A stretch of DNA of 64,000 nucleotides from positions 372,001 to 436,000 of the forward strand of contig CAWBFD010000002.1 of the NCBI GenBank assembly GCA_963788115.1. The letters are read 5' to 3'. Below, in pieces: positions 25,094-34,375 of this stretch. How positions within the stretch are numbered: the stretch's first letter is position 1; each line of letters begins with the position of its first letter. The notes below the pieces were generated by a model. That model saw only the letters and a list, made by a program, of their open reading frames with translations, did not search any database and was not told the origin of the DNA. The translations under genes and the position numbers were made by a program. Source of the stretch: CAWBFD01 sp963788115 (GTDB taxonomy: Bacteria > Actinomycetota > Thermoleophilia > Solirubrobacterales > 70-9).

Positions 25094-27878
25094 ATGATGA
25101 ACACCAACCGGGACCGCCTCGAAGTGGGGCCCGGAAGGGTTCGGCGTCTCGACTCCGCCTCTCCGTGGGCCCCGGATTCACCCCCGAGCGAGGGAGAGAC
25201 CGACGTCGCCGCACATCAGGCCCAGCAGGAGCGCCTGCCTCCGCGCAGCCGGTTGGTCCGCCGCAAGGCACTGCTCGAGCGGCTCTCGGCGGTCCCGCCG
25301 GGCGGGGTGGCGATCGTCTGCGGACCTGCCGGCAGCGGCAAGACGGTGCTGCTCCGCTCCTGGGCCGAGGCGGCGGGCCTCGACGAGCGTATCGCCTGGG
25401 TTGCGGTCGAGCGCGGCGAACGGGATGCCCAGCATTTCTGGCTCTCGGTAATCGACGCGCTCGCCGATGCGAACGGCAAGGACCTTGTCGAGCGGCTCGC
25501 CCCGACGCCGGAATTCCGCGGCGAGGCGCTGGTCAAGCGTCTGCTCTCCGACATGGAATCGCTCGAGGGGTGGCTCGTGCTCGTGATCGACGATCTGCAC
25601 GAACTCGACTCAGCCGAGGGGCTCCGGTGCCTTGAGCACTTCCTCGCCCGCATGCCGCCCCAGCTCAGGGTGGTGCTGGCAAGCCGCGAGGAGCCGCAGC
25701 TCGGCCTCCATCGCCTCCGCCTCACGGGTGAGCTGACAGAGATTCGGGCACCCGATCTCCGCTTTTCGCCGGAGGAGACGCGGGGGCTGCTCGAAGGGAG
25801 CGGGACCGCGCTCTCGGAGCGGGCGCTGGTGCTGCTTCACGAGCGGACTGAGGGGTGGGCGGCGGGTCTGCGGCTCGCGGCGATGTCTCTCACCGGCCAC
25901 CCGGACCCCGAGCGGTTCGTAAGAGATTTCTCAGGCAGCGAGCGCACGGTCGCGGGCTACCTGGTGGCCGAGGTACTCGACCGCCAGCCGGCGGAGGTCC
26001 GGGAACTGCTGCTGCGGACCTCGATCCTCGACCGGGTGAGCGGACCGCTCGCCGACCTCCTGACTGGCGGCTCGGGCTCGGAGCGGATCCTGCATGGCCT
26101 GGAGGACGCGAATGCCTTCGTCACGTCGCTAGACCCGGCGCGCTCCTGGTTTCGCTACCACCACCTGTTCGCCGACCTCCTGCGGCTGGAGTTGCGACGC
26201 ACCGACCCCGCGAGCATCAACTCCCTGCACCGGAAGGCCGCCGCCTGGTACGCCGAACACGGGCATCCAGTGGAGGCAATTCGTCACGCCCAGGCGGCGG
26301 AGGATTGGCGGCACGCCTCGCGCCTGCTGACCGACAGCTACATCAGCCTGTTCTTGGATGGGCGTCGGGCGACGGTCCGCGGGCTGCTCGCCGACTTCCC
26401 TCCGGAGGCCGCGACGACGGACCCGGAGTTGGCGATCGCACTCGCGGGCGCCGGGCTGTTCGCACGCCGACCGGAAGAGGTGACTAGCTACATCGATCTC
26501 GCCGAGCGGCAGGGGGAGATGGTGCCGGATGAGCGGCGGCCGCTCTTCAAGCTTCGGGTTGCCTACACGAAGCTGTGGCAGGCCGGCCGCCGAGGTGATC
26601 TCTCCGCAGCACGCGAAGCGATGGGGGCGGTCGAGGAGGCGCTGGCGACCCAGCCGGCGGGCGGGGTGCCCCAGCTGGCCGAGCATCGGATTGCGGCGCT
26701 CACGACCGTCGGCGTCGTCGAGCTCTGGACCGGGGAAGTTGCTGATGCCGTGCGTCACCTCGAGGAGGCGCGCGAGCTGGCGCACCGAATCGAACGCCCC
26801 TACCAGGAGATCGGGGCGCTCGCGCATCTGGGGGTGGCGGTGCGGATGAATGGGGAGGCCTTCGCCAACGGGCTCCGGCTCCTCGAGCAAGCGGTCGCGC
26901 TCGCCGAGGCTCACGGGTGGGCAGACGATCCCATCGAAGGCGCTCCCGCCCTCGCCTTCCTCGGTTCCGAGGTCGTCTGGCTCGGCCGCTTCGAGGAGGC
27001 TGAGGTGCGTCTCGAGCGCGCAGAGCGCGCTCTGGCCAGAGAGGGGGCGCACCTGACCGAGCTTGTCGTCGGGCACGCGTGGGGTATGCTGCGCTTCGGG
27101 CAGGGCCGGCTCGAGGACGCGCTCGCCGCGTTCCGGCAGACGGAGCGGATGAGGGCTCTTCTGAGCGAGGACGTGACGATCGATCCGCGGGGACGGATCG
27201 TGCAGGTCCGGGCGCGGATGGGCGAGACGGCTCCCGCTCGGGCCGCGCTCGACGAGCTCGGCCCCAAGGAGCGCGACTCGGCGTTCGGGCGAATCGCCGT
27301 CGCGGCAGATCCACCTGGCGGAGGACAGCCCCGAGCAGGCTGTGGACGTGCTTGCTCCGGTGATCGAAGGCTCCTCCGAGGTTTCCTGGCAGGTTGACCC
27401 GCGGATGGAGTCAATCGAGGCAGTCCTATACGACGCGGCGGCCCGCGACGAGCTCGGGGAAGCCCGCGCAGCGGAGGCGTCGCTGGAGCGGGCGCTCGAG
27501 CTCGCGGAGCCCGAGGGCATCATCCTGCCGTTCACGTTCGCCCCGGTGCAGGGTCTTCTGAAGCGCCACCCGAGGCACGGCACCGCGCACGCCAGCCTGC
27601 TCTCCCAGATTCTCGACGTCCTGGCCGGGTCGTCGCCGGCCTCCCGCAGCGAGGCCGCGCCGCTGCTGGAGGAACTGAGCGAGGCTGAGCTCCGCGTCGT
27701 GAGGTACCTGCCGAGCAATCTGAAGGCGCCGGAGATCGCTGCCGAGCTCTTCGTCTCGCCCAATACGGTGCGGACGCACCTGCGCCACATCTACTCCAAG
27801 CTCGATGCGCACAGCCGCAAGGAAGCGGTCGAGCGGGCGCGCGAGCTCGGGCTGCTCGCGCCCTCGCGGCTCGGCTAG
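25094..27878 (+). CDS. Large LuxR-family (MalT/LAL-type) transcriptional regulator, frameshifted
   Basis: About 928 residues when read through. Walker A is CGPAGSGKTVLLRSW near residue 76, Walker B is LVLVIDDLHELD, then a helical TPR-like middle and a C-terminal LuxR helix-turn-helix (LKAPEIAAELFVSPNTVRTH then LRHIYSKLDAHSRKEAVERA). This is the ATP-dependent signal-sensing activator type. A one-base shift at about 27303 (frame A reads ...FGRIAVA, frame B continues IHLAEDSPEQAVDVLAPVI) separates the HTH from the ATPase. Start ATG 25094 or 25079, no clear RBS. It is the only regulator inside the repeat-bounded segment and the natural candidate to bind the 32-bp motif. Confidence 0.85.
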
Positions 27879-28114
27879 TAGTCGTGAGCCTCGGTCGTCG
27901 ACCAGCTCAGCTCGAGCTCGAGCTCGACCCGGTCGCCGTTTGACCTGCTCTCCCGCTTCAGCATCACCTCGTCGGCGATGGGGACCGCGACCTGTCGATC
28001 AGGGCCCAGCTTCAGCGGGTCGCCCGTCATCAGCGCATAGGCGACATCGGTCAATCGCTCTGCGGCCTGCTGGCGGGAAAGGCGTTCGCTGTTCTCGTGC
28101 TTCGACTCGCTCAC
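27875..28114 (-). CDS. amphi-Trp domain protein
   Basis: 79 residues from GTG 28114. The arrangement LSRQQAAERLTDVAYALMTG, a short loop, VAVPIADEVMLKRE and the terminal VELELELSW matches the small amphi-Trp domain, known from halophile and actinobacterial stress-gene neighbourhoods and without a defined biochemical role. Its stop overlaps the stop of the convergent LuxR-type gene. Motif copy 2 ends 25 bp upstream of the start. Longer readings to 28321 are not supported. Confidence 0.7.
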   Translation of the reverse strand: MSESKHENSERLSRQQAAERLTDVAYALMTGDPLKLGPDRQVAVPIADEVMLKRESRSNGDRVELELELSWSTTEAHDY

Positions 28115-28139
28115 GGGCAAGCAGTCTGCGGGTGACCTG

Positions 28140-28171
28140 GGTGAGCGGCCATCACTCGATTCGGGTGATTC
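28140..28171 (-). promoter_or_regulatory. 32-bp motif copy 2 (upstream of amphi-Trp gene)
   Basis: Plus-strand reading begins GGTGAGCGGCCATCA and ends TTCGGGTGATTC. It is 25 bp from the GTG at 28114, oriented as the other minus-strand gene copies. Confidence 0.7.
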
Positions 28172-28190
28172 GTCGCCAAACCCGGCAGAT

Positions 28191-28222
28191 GAATCCCTCG
28201 ATTTGGGTGATGACCTATCACC
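28191..28222 (+). promoter_or_regulatory. 32-bp motif copy 3, inverted (upstream of plus-strand DUF1269 gene)
   Basis: Plus strand begins GAATCCCTCGATTTGG and ends CTATCACC; its complement reads GGTGATAGGTCATCACCC then AAATCG, so it is the same element turned round. It faces the plus-strand gene at 28287 at a distance of 64 bp. The reversal together with the gene's reversal is strong support for a promoter-linked role. Confidence 0.65.
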
Positions 28223-28286
28223 CACGCGCTGCTGAGACTGCGGGCGATTAAACGAAACGGCCAGGCGCTGAAAGGAGACAACACAG

Positions 28287-28764
28287 ATGGCCACCTCGCA
28301 GACAATCGGTACACCCCACACGGCGCACGGTAGCGAGCTACCGCGACTACGCCGCCGCCGAGCGCGCGGTCGACTGGCTTTCGGACCAGGGGTTCACGGT
28401 CGAGCGGACGGCGATCGTCGGCAGGGGCCTGCGCTCCGTCGAGCAGGTCGAGGGCCGTATGTCGACCGGTCGCGCGGCGCTCATCGGCCTCGGCGAGGGG
28501 TCCTTGATCGGGCTCCTCTTCGCGTTGCTGCTCGGCGTCTTCTTCACCGGACCTGGCTTCGGCGGGCTGCCCCTGTACGGCATCGTGACGGGCGGGCTCC
28601 TCGGGACCCTGTTCGGCGCGCTGGCGCACGTGACGGTGAGCGACGGGAAGCGCGACTTCCTCTCGGGTACGAGCATCGTCGCCGACCGTTACGAGGTCCA
28701 GGTCGACGACGCCGTCGCCGACGACGCGCAGCGCCTGCTGGGCGCCATGCACGGTGGACGGTGA
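28287..28764 (+). CDS. DUF1269-like general stress protein (paralogue 1), frameshifted near start
   Basis: The ATG at 28287 follows AAAGGAG. The first 14 residues are in one frame; near 28318 the reading moves to the frame VASYRDYAAAERAVDWLSDQ, GFTVERTAIVG, RGLRSVEQVEGRM, then a Gly-rich two-helix hydrophobic stretch (LGEGSLIGLLFALLLGVFFT; YGIVTGGLLGTLFGALAHV) and a C-terminal alpha/beta tail. It aligns along its length with the intact paralogue at 33466-33975. The family is membrane-embedded and stress-associated with no known activity. Confidence 0.75.
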
Positions 28765-29720
28765 GCGGCGGACGCGTGTGCTCGGGTCAAGCATGACGCC
28801 CCCGCGGCGGATCGGCTGGAAGGCGGTCGATCCGCCGCGCCGACCCGTCCTGTTCGTCAATCCGAGGTCCGGCCGCGGTGCCGGGCCTCGGATTGCCGCG
28901 CAGGGGAGAGAACGGAGGATCAGCGTCGTGGAGTTCGGCTCGGGACGGAACCTCGCGACCGAGATCGACGAGGCCCTTGCCGGCGGCGCGGACGCGCTCG
29001 CGGTGGCCGGCGGCGACGGGTCGCTGGCGACCGTCGCCGCGGCCGCGCTGGCGCATGACCTTCCGTTCGTTTGCGTGCCGGCGGGGACCCGCAACCACTT
29101 CGCCCGCGACCTGGGGCTGGATCCGGCCGATCCAACCGCCGCGCTTGACGCCCTCAGCGAGGGCGTCGAGGGCCGGATCGACCTCGGAGAGGTGAACGGC
29201 CGCCTCTTTCTCAACAACGTCTCGCTCGGCATCTACGCCGAGGCGGTTCGTCGATCGGGGTATCGCGATGCGAAGGTCCGCACGTTGCTGGAGACCGCGC
29301 GCGTCGTCCTCGGGCCCGGCGCCGAGCTCTCGCAGCTGCACCTCCTCGACGACCTCGGCGCGCGGCACGCCGATCCGGCGACCGTGATCGTGTCGAACAA
29401 CCCATACGCGCTGGGCGGGCCGTTCGCGAGCGGTGCCCGCCCGACGCTGAGCGGCGGGCGCCTGGGCATCATCGTCATCGACGAGAGCCGGCGCCCGAAC
29501 CAGGCCGCCCGGCCGGGCGTGGAGCGCCCCCTCGCTTCGGGTCGATGCCTCAGAGAGAACTCATGCCGGTCTCGATGGCGAGGCGGTGGAGCTGTCATCG
29601 CCGCTCGAGTTCACGATTCGGCCGGTGGCGCTGCGGGTCAGAATGCCTCGGGGGGTCCGTTCCGCCGACGGCAGCGCTCGAGCGCGGCGACCGCCAGCGG
29701 CGCCAGCGCGACACCGCTGA
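28754..29720 (+). CDS. Diacylglycerol-kinase-family lipid kinase, frameshifted near C-terminus
   Basis: VLFVNPRSGRGAG opens the DAGK catalytic domain; AVAGGDGSLATVAAAAL carries the GGDG ATP-binding loop and CVPAGTRNHFARDLGLD the conserved P-x-G-T-x-N-x-x-A segment. The family phosphorylates diacylglycerol, sphingosine or related lipids. After GRLGIIVIDE the frame shifts by one base near 29517 to one reading WSAPSLRVDA, HAGLDGEAVELSSPLEFTIR, the expected C-terminus, ending at TGA 29718-29720. Start GTG 28754 (overlapping the previous gene) or ATG 28793. It overlaps the convergent PAP2 gene by 83 bp. Confidence 0.8.
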
Positions 29721-30245
29721 CCGACCCGGCAATCGCATCGAGCGGGTAGTGCACGCCGGTGTGGACGCGCGAGTAGGCCACGAGCGCCGCGAGCGCGCTG
29801 AGCGGAATTCCGGCCGCGGGTGACGCGGCGGAGACGCCGGTGGTGAACGCAAACGCAGACGCCGAGTGGCCGGATGGAAACGAGGTCGACTTCGGCATCT
29901 CGACCTGGCGGGCGACCGGCACTTGGTGCGTGTCGCGGTCGGGGCGGCGGCGCCCGCCGAGCGGCTCAGGACCAGGTTGACGATCGCCGAAGTGAGCGCG
30001 GTCGAGGCCAGGCCGTTGACCGCGGCCCGCCGGCCGCCTGCTCCGCCGGTCGCGGCGAGCAGCGCGGCGCTGGCGAGCCACAGCTTCGAGTAGTCGGCCG
30101 CCTTAGAGAGCCGGCGGAACGCGCGGTCCAGCGTCGGTGTCGACGTGGCCGCGATCGCGGCGTAGACGGCGAGGTCGAGCCGGTTGACCTCGCCCCACCA
30201 ACCTGCGGGTTCCGTTTCGGCCGCTTGGTCGGGGGGCGAGGTCAT
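29638..30245 (-). CDS. PAP2-superfamily phosphatase, frameshifted
   Basis: N-terminal half (LDLAVYAAIAATSTPTLDRA; AADYSKLWLASAALLAATGG) runs in one frame from about 30245. At about 29963, in a GC-rich run, the frame shifts to one reading RRRPDRDTHQ, KSTSFPSGHSASAFAFTTGV and YSRVHTGVHYPLDAIAGSVS. These contain K-x6-RP, PSGH and SRxxxxxHxxxD, the three acid-phosphatase motifs. PAP2 enzymes dephosphorylate phosphatidic acid or polyprenyl phosphates in the membrane. In related bacteria a PAP2 domain is often fused to a DAGK; here they are convergent neighbours. Confidence 0.78.
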
Positions 30246-30261
30246 GACATTGCACGACTTT

Positions 30262-30856
30262 CTAGAGCTCCTGATGCGCGCGGAGCAGGACGAAGGCGCG
30301 CACGATGTCGGTGATCGACTCCATCAGCGCCCAGATCCCCGCGAACACGAGCAGGACGTAGGCCTTCTCGATGAAGAACTGGCCGCCGGTCCAGAACGCG
30401 AGGATCGTCATCAGGATCCCGGAGATCAGCCCGAGCCACCAGAGCGGGTTGATCGCCCGCTCCAAGAACGCCCGGATCATCCACCAGAGCCCGACGAGCA
30501 GGAAGAGGAAGCCGAGAGTGTCTGCCAGCGCCGCGAACGTTCCTCCGGGCTGACGAAGCAGATCACCGCCGCGACCAGAAACAGCACGCCGAACAGCGCC
30601 GAGACCCAGCGCACGGCTCCCGGCACGCTCACGAGGGCGAAGTTCTGAACCCGGCGAACGTGAACATCGCTCCGATGAGGACCCCAACGGTCGTGATCGA
30701 GGCGGCGTCGAACTGGAGGATCACCAGCGCGATCACGCCCCAGGCGATCCCGGCCAGGAGCCACAGCCACCAGAGGCCTGTGGTCTCACGGGCCGTCTCG
30801 CGCAACGCCCGATCCGTCGGGAGCGGCCCGAAGCGGGATGGTACAGCCTGTTCCAT
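30262..30856 (-). CDS. HdeD/DUF308-family membrane protein, two frameshifts
   Basis: Three reading frames join into one six-helix protein: GLWWLWLLAGIAWGVIALVI to GAMFTFAGF, then NFALVSVPGAVRWVSALFGV LFLVAAVICFVSP, then GGTFAALADTLGFLFLLVGL up to ITDIVRAFVLLRAHQEL. Shifts lie at about 30646 and 30546. HdeD proteins are small membrane proteins tied to acid resistance. ATG 30856 has AAGGAGT upstream, and motif copy 4 begins 57 bp further up. A relic paralogue is at 34106-34317. Confidence 0.75.
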
Positions 30857-30913
30857 ATGTCAACTCCTTCCGGTTGGGTACGCACACACGCACACGAGAC
30901 TGCGTCACCGCTG

Positions 30914-30945
30914 GGTGAGCGGTCGTCAGCCAAAGTGGATGATTC
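30914..30945 (-). promoter_or_regulatory. 32-bp motif copy 4 (upstream of HdeD gene)
   Basis: Plus-strand reading begins GGTGAGCGGTCGTCAGCCA and ends GGATGATTC. It lies 57 bp from the HdeD ATG, almost the same distance as copy 5 from its gene. Confidence 0.7.
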
Positions 30946-31140
30946 GCGGTGGGCTCTTCCCACTGATCCGCGACTGCCGCTCTCGCAGATAACGAGGCGC
31001 GTTCGATGGGTCGCCCAGGCTCCCCAGTAGGGTGAGGCGCTTGCCTCGACGAGCGCTGGCGCGACTCCCGCCTCAACGCCGAGCAGTACGTCGCGGAGAA
31101 GAACGCCCCCACTCGTTCGGTTTCCGGGGAGGATGAACGG

Positions 31141-32231
31141 ATGGCGACTATCGACCAGCCGGTTGCGCGAGCGCGCCCGCCGCACCATCGGTTGCTGCCG
31201 TTCTGGGATCCATCTCGTGCGCGGCGCCTTGTCAAGGTCGCCGCCTGGCTCGTCGGGATCGCCTTGCTCGTCGCCGTGCTCGAGCTCGTCGGAGTGGACG
31301 TAAGCGGCTGGTTCTCGGATCTCTGGGATGCGGTCACGGCGGGCTCGGTCGGGTATCAGCTCGTCGGCTTCTCGGCGCAGACCATCGAGACCACGCTCAC
31401 CGCTCTTGCCTGGTATTTCATTCTGCGCGCGGGATTCCCGGCGCCCAGATTGAGTACAAGGAGGTGCTCGCCGCTTACGCCACCGGCGTGGCGATGAACA
31501 GCTTCCTCCCAGCCAACATCGGCACCGTGGTGACGCTGCTGATGTACGTGGCGATCATTCCCAGGGCGAATCTTGCGGGCGTCCTCGGAGCGGCTGCCGT
31601 GCAGAAGATCTTCTTCGCGCTCGCCAGCGCCTTCGTCTACGTCTATCTGTTCGCCTCGGTGCCCGGTTCCTTCGAGCTCCAACTTGGCGGACCGCACGAC
31701 CACCCGATCAGGACCGCCCTCATCGTCGCCGGTGCCGTGATCCTGGTCGTGTTCGCCGGGCGAGTTCTCTGGCCAAAGCTGCGAGACGCCTGGGAGGAAG
31801 CGAAGCAAGGCGGAGCGATCCTCGCCCGCCCGCGCGAGTACGCGGTACGGGTCGTGCTGCCGTCGCTCGGAGCCTGGCTGGCAAAGGCCGGGGTGATTGC
31901 CGCGTTCCTGGCGAGCTACGGCATCACCGTCAGCTTTCACGCGGTGATGGCGGTGATGGCGGGCAACTCGATCGGCCACACCGTCTCCCTTACGCCCGGC
32001 GGAGTCGGCGTAAACCAGGCGACCAATGTGGCCGCCCTGCACAACTCCGCCGACGCGGCCACCACAGCCGCTTACTCGCTGGGTCAGCAGTTCTCAATCA
32101 CGGCGTGGAACATCGCCTTCGCCGTCGCCGTCGTGATCTGGGCATTTGGGTGGGCTGGGGGCAAGGCGCTGGTCGAGCGGTCATACGCCGACGCGAGGGC
32201 GCAGGCGAAGCGGCGCGCGGAGCCGGCGTAG
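31141..32231 (+). CDS. Flippase-like lysylphosphatidylglycerol-synthase-TM protein, frameshifted
   Basis: The first frame (LVKVAAWLVGIALLVAVLEL; TIETTLTALAWYFILRAGFP) and the second (YKEVLAAYATGVAMNSFLPA through PGGVGVNQATNVAALHNSAD) make one protein of about 363 residues with eight or so membrane helices; the one-base shift is near 31450. AYATGVAMNSFLPANIG and SLTPGGVGVNQA are the conserved blocks of the LPG_synthase_TM/AglD flippase-like family, which move or modify lipid-linked compounds. Open frame continues upstream of the ATG without a start codon, so the N-terminus is tentative. Confidence 0.78.
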
Positions 32232-32293
32232 GAATGCGCTGCGACGATCAGGCGAGGACCTGAGAGGCATCGGCGCTCCCCTTGCGCAAGCGC

Positions 32294-33301
32294 CTAGCGG
32301 GACTTTGAGGGCTCCGGGGAGTGCCAAGGGGCGCCTTCGCCTTCCCCCTCGTCCTGTATCGGGGATCTGCGCCGCACAGCGCGCCAGCCAGTCAGCGCCG
32401 CCCCAAGTGTGGTGCCGACGCCGAGGAGCCAGAAGGCGAGCGGGGTGTCGATCTCACCGATCATCCAGTCGAAGTTCATGCCGAAGAACCCGGTGATGAA
32501 GGTCAGCGGCAGGAAGATGGTCGCGACGACGGTCAGCCAGTACGACATCTCGTTGAGCCGCAGGTCGATCACGCTCGCCATGCCGTCCCCGGTGGCATCG
32601 ATCGCGTCCAGCAATCGATTGGACTCACTGGCGAGGCGGTCGAAGTAGCGTTCCTCGTCCGCCTGAAGCCCAGGGAGTCGTTCGATCTCCATTCCGATTC
32701 GCTCGAAGAGGCCGCGCTGAGGCCCCGCCCGGCGCCTCATCCTTGTGAGCCCGGAAATCATGCCCTGCAGCGTCGCCATCCTCACGCGGCCGGCACGCAT
32801 GTCGGTCGCCGCCCCGATGAGGTCGTCCAGAATCAGCTCCAGCTGGTTCAGGGCCGCAAAGGCGGTGCCGACCATCGCGTCAAGGACCGAGTAGACCACG
32901 TACTGCTCGCTCCGACCCTCGACGATATCCGGGGCGAGCAGCTCGGTCAGCGCCGCCGGCTCCTCATGAATCGTCAGCAGGTACTCGCCACTGACCAGGA
33001 CCTGGACTCGAGGGGCCGCATCCGTTGGGCCCCGGACGAGGCCTCCGAACGGTCGACGTAGCAGCTCGTGGTGAACACGAGATGGTGACCGTCAGCGTGG
33101 AACTTCCGTGACGGGTCCGTCGCTCTCGGCGTGGCTTGCCAGGGCCTGGGAGGCCCGCTCCGGAATGTGCAGCGCTTCGACCAGATCGTCGAGGCTCGTA
33201 TCGCTGAGCGAAACGTCGAGCCAGAAGAACTGCCCGTCCCCGAGGAGCGCCGCGACCCGGTCTCGCTGCGCACCCCGGAGCCCGTAGAGAATCTCCGTCA
33301 C
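32294..33301 (-). CDS. CorA-like divalent cation transporter, two frameshifts
   Basis: The N-terminal soluble domain starts at 33301 (EILYGLRGAQRDRVAALLGD; FFWLDVSLSDTSLDDLVEAL), shifts frame at about 33112 (KFHADGHHLVFTTSCYVD) and again at about 33053 (GLVRGPTDAAPRVQVLVSGE). The last frame runs through a long helix to two membrane segments (YWLTVVATIFLPLTFITGFF and LAFWLLGVGTTLGAALTGW) with the GMN signature in FFGMNFDW. CorA forms pentameric Mg2+/Co2+ channels. All domains are present if the indels are corrected. It is outside the motif-bearing set. Confidence 0.78.
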
Positions 33302-33327
33302 GCGTCGCGAGGGTACGGTCGTTGACG

Positions 33328-33456
33328 GGCGCCCCGGCGGAGATCCTCGATCTGATCACATGCTCCACATCTACTCCAAGCTTGACGCGCACAGCCGCAA
33401 GAAAGCGGTCGGCCGTGCGCGTGAGCTCGGATCGATCTCATCCGGTTCTCGCTTGC
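33328..33456 (+). pseudogene. LuxR-family C-terminal relic
   Basis: 33361-33440 encodes LHIYSKLDAHSRKKAVGRAR and ELGS, nearly identical at DNA level to 27785-27860 (recognition helix and tail of the LuxR-type gene). Just before it, GCGCCCCGGCGGAGATC recalls the preceding KAPEI codons, with the HTH's first helices deleted. It is a leftover of a second copy of the regulator. Confidence 0.7.
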
Positions 33457-33465
33457 GCTGACGGG

Positions 33466-33975
33466 CTACGAGCGGCCCGGCATGGACGCGAGAAGCCGCT
33501 TCGCCTCTTCCGCGACCCCATAGTCGGCCTGGATCTCGTAGTGATCCGCTTCGATGCTCGTGTCGGAGACGAAGTCGCGTTGCCCGTCGCTGCCGAGGGC
33601 GTACGTGAACAGTCCGACCGTGCAGCCGAAGAGGCCGCCGACGACCACGCTGTAGAGCAGCAGGCCGCCGAAGTCCGGCCCGCTGAAGAAAATCCCGAAC
33701 AGGAGTGCGAACAGGATCCCGAGCAGGGCGCCTTCGCCCGCGCCGATCAGCGCGGCACGCCCTCCACTCATCCGACTGGTCACCTGCTCCACCGAACGCA
33801 GACCCTTGCCCACGATCGCCACGTGCTCGACGGCGTAGCCCTGGTCGGACAGCCAGTCGACCGCCCGCTCGGCTGCGCCGTAGCTCGAGTACGACGCGAT
33901 GGTCACTCGAGACCGGGAGTCGGTCGCCGGCTCCGGTGAGCCGGTTGCCGCCATTGTCTTCTCTGAGGCTGCCAT
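33466..33975 (-). CDS. DUF1269-like general stress protein (paralogue 2)
   Basis: 169 residues, intact. IASYSSYGAAERAVDWLSDQ, VAIVGKGLRSVEQVTSRM, then a hydrophobic double helix (LLGILFALLFGIFFSGPDFG; YSVVVGGLFGCTVGLFTYAL) and a C-terminal FVSDTSIEADHYEIQADY tail. ATG 33975 has AAAGGAG 5 nt upstream, and motif copy 5 ends 56 bp upstream. It is the undamaged version of 28287-28764 and shows where that gene is frameshifted. Role in stress is family lore and context, not shown here. Confidence 0.8.
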   Translation of the reverse strand: MAASEKTMAATGSPEPATDSRSRVTIASYSSYGAAERAVDWLSDQGYAVEHVAIVGKGLRSVEQVTSRMSGGRAALIGAGEGALLGILFALLFGIFFSGPDFGGLLLYSVVVGGLFGCTVGLFTYALGSDGQRDFVSDTSIEADHYEIQADYGVAEEAKRLLASMPGRS

Positions 33976-34031
33976 TCGTTCTCCTTTCGTTGGGTCCGTT
34001 GAACCTCGGACCGAAGCCTGCGGATCGCCTT

Positions 34032-34063
34032 GGTGACCGGTCGTCACCCAATTCGGACGATTT
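34032..34063 (-). promoter_or_regulatory. 32-bp motif copy 5 (upstream of DUF1269 paralogue 2)
   Basis: Plus-strand reading begins GGTGACCGGTCGTCACCCA and ends TTCGGACGATTT. 56 bp from the ATG at 33975. Confidence 0.7.
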
Positions 34064-34105
34064 CCCCGCAGGCTCCTCCCCAGGATGTGGTTCGCCGCGC
34101 GCGGG

Positions 34106-34317
34106 CTAGAGCTCCTCGTGCAGCTCACGGATCTCAAACGCCCGCACGATGTCGGTGATCCCTTCCATCAGCCCCAGATCCCGGCGAAGACGAGGAGGAC
34201 GTGGGCCTTCTCGACGAAGAACTGGCCCGCGGTTCAGAACGCGAGGATCGTCATCAGGACGCCGGGGATGAGGGTGAGCAAGCCATCCTCTTGGCCGAGG
34301 ACTCTCGATCCGAAGTA
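34106..34317 (-). pseudogene. HdeD-family relic
   Basis: The C-terminal third of an HdeD protein (LIPGVLMTILAF, GQFFVEKAHVLLVFAGIW, MEGITDIVRAFEIRELHEEL) aligns with the end of 30262-30856. It contains a TGA where the paralogue has a tryptophan codon (after ILAF) and a one-base frameshift before MEGITD. The N-terminal two thirds are gone, yet motif copy 6 is retained directly upstream. Confidence 0.75.
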
Positions 34318-34349
34318 GGTGAGCGGTCACCACACGCTTTGAGTGATCT
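34318..34349 (-). promoter_or_regulatory. 32-bp motif copy 6 (upstream of HdeD relic)
   Basis: Plus-strand reading begins GGTGAGCGGTCACCACA and ends GAGTGATCT. The most divergent copy, as expected beside a dead gene. Confidence 0.6.
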
Positions 34350-34375
34350 CGGGCGCATGAATCACATGAACCTCA

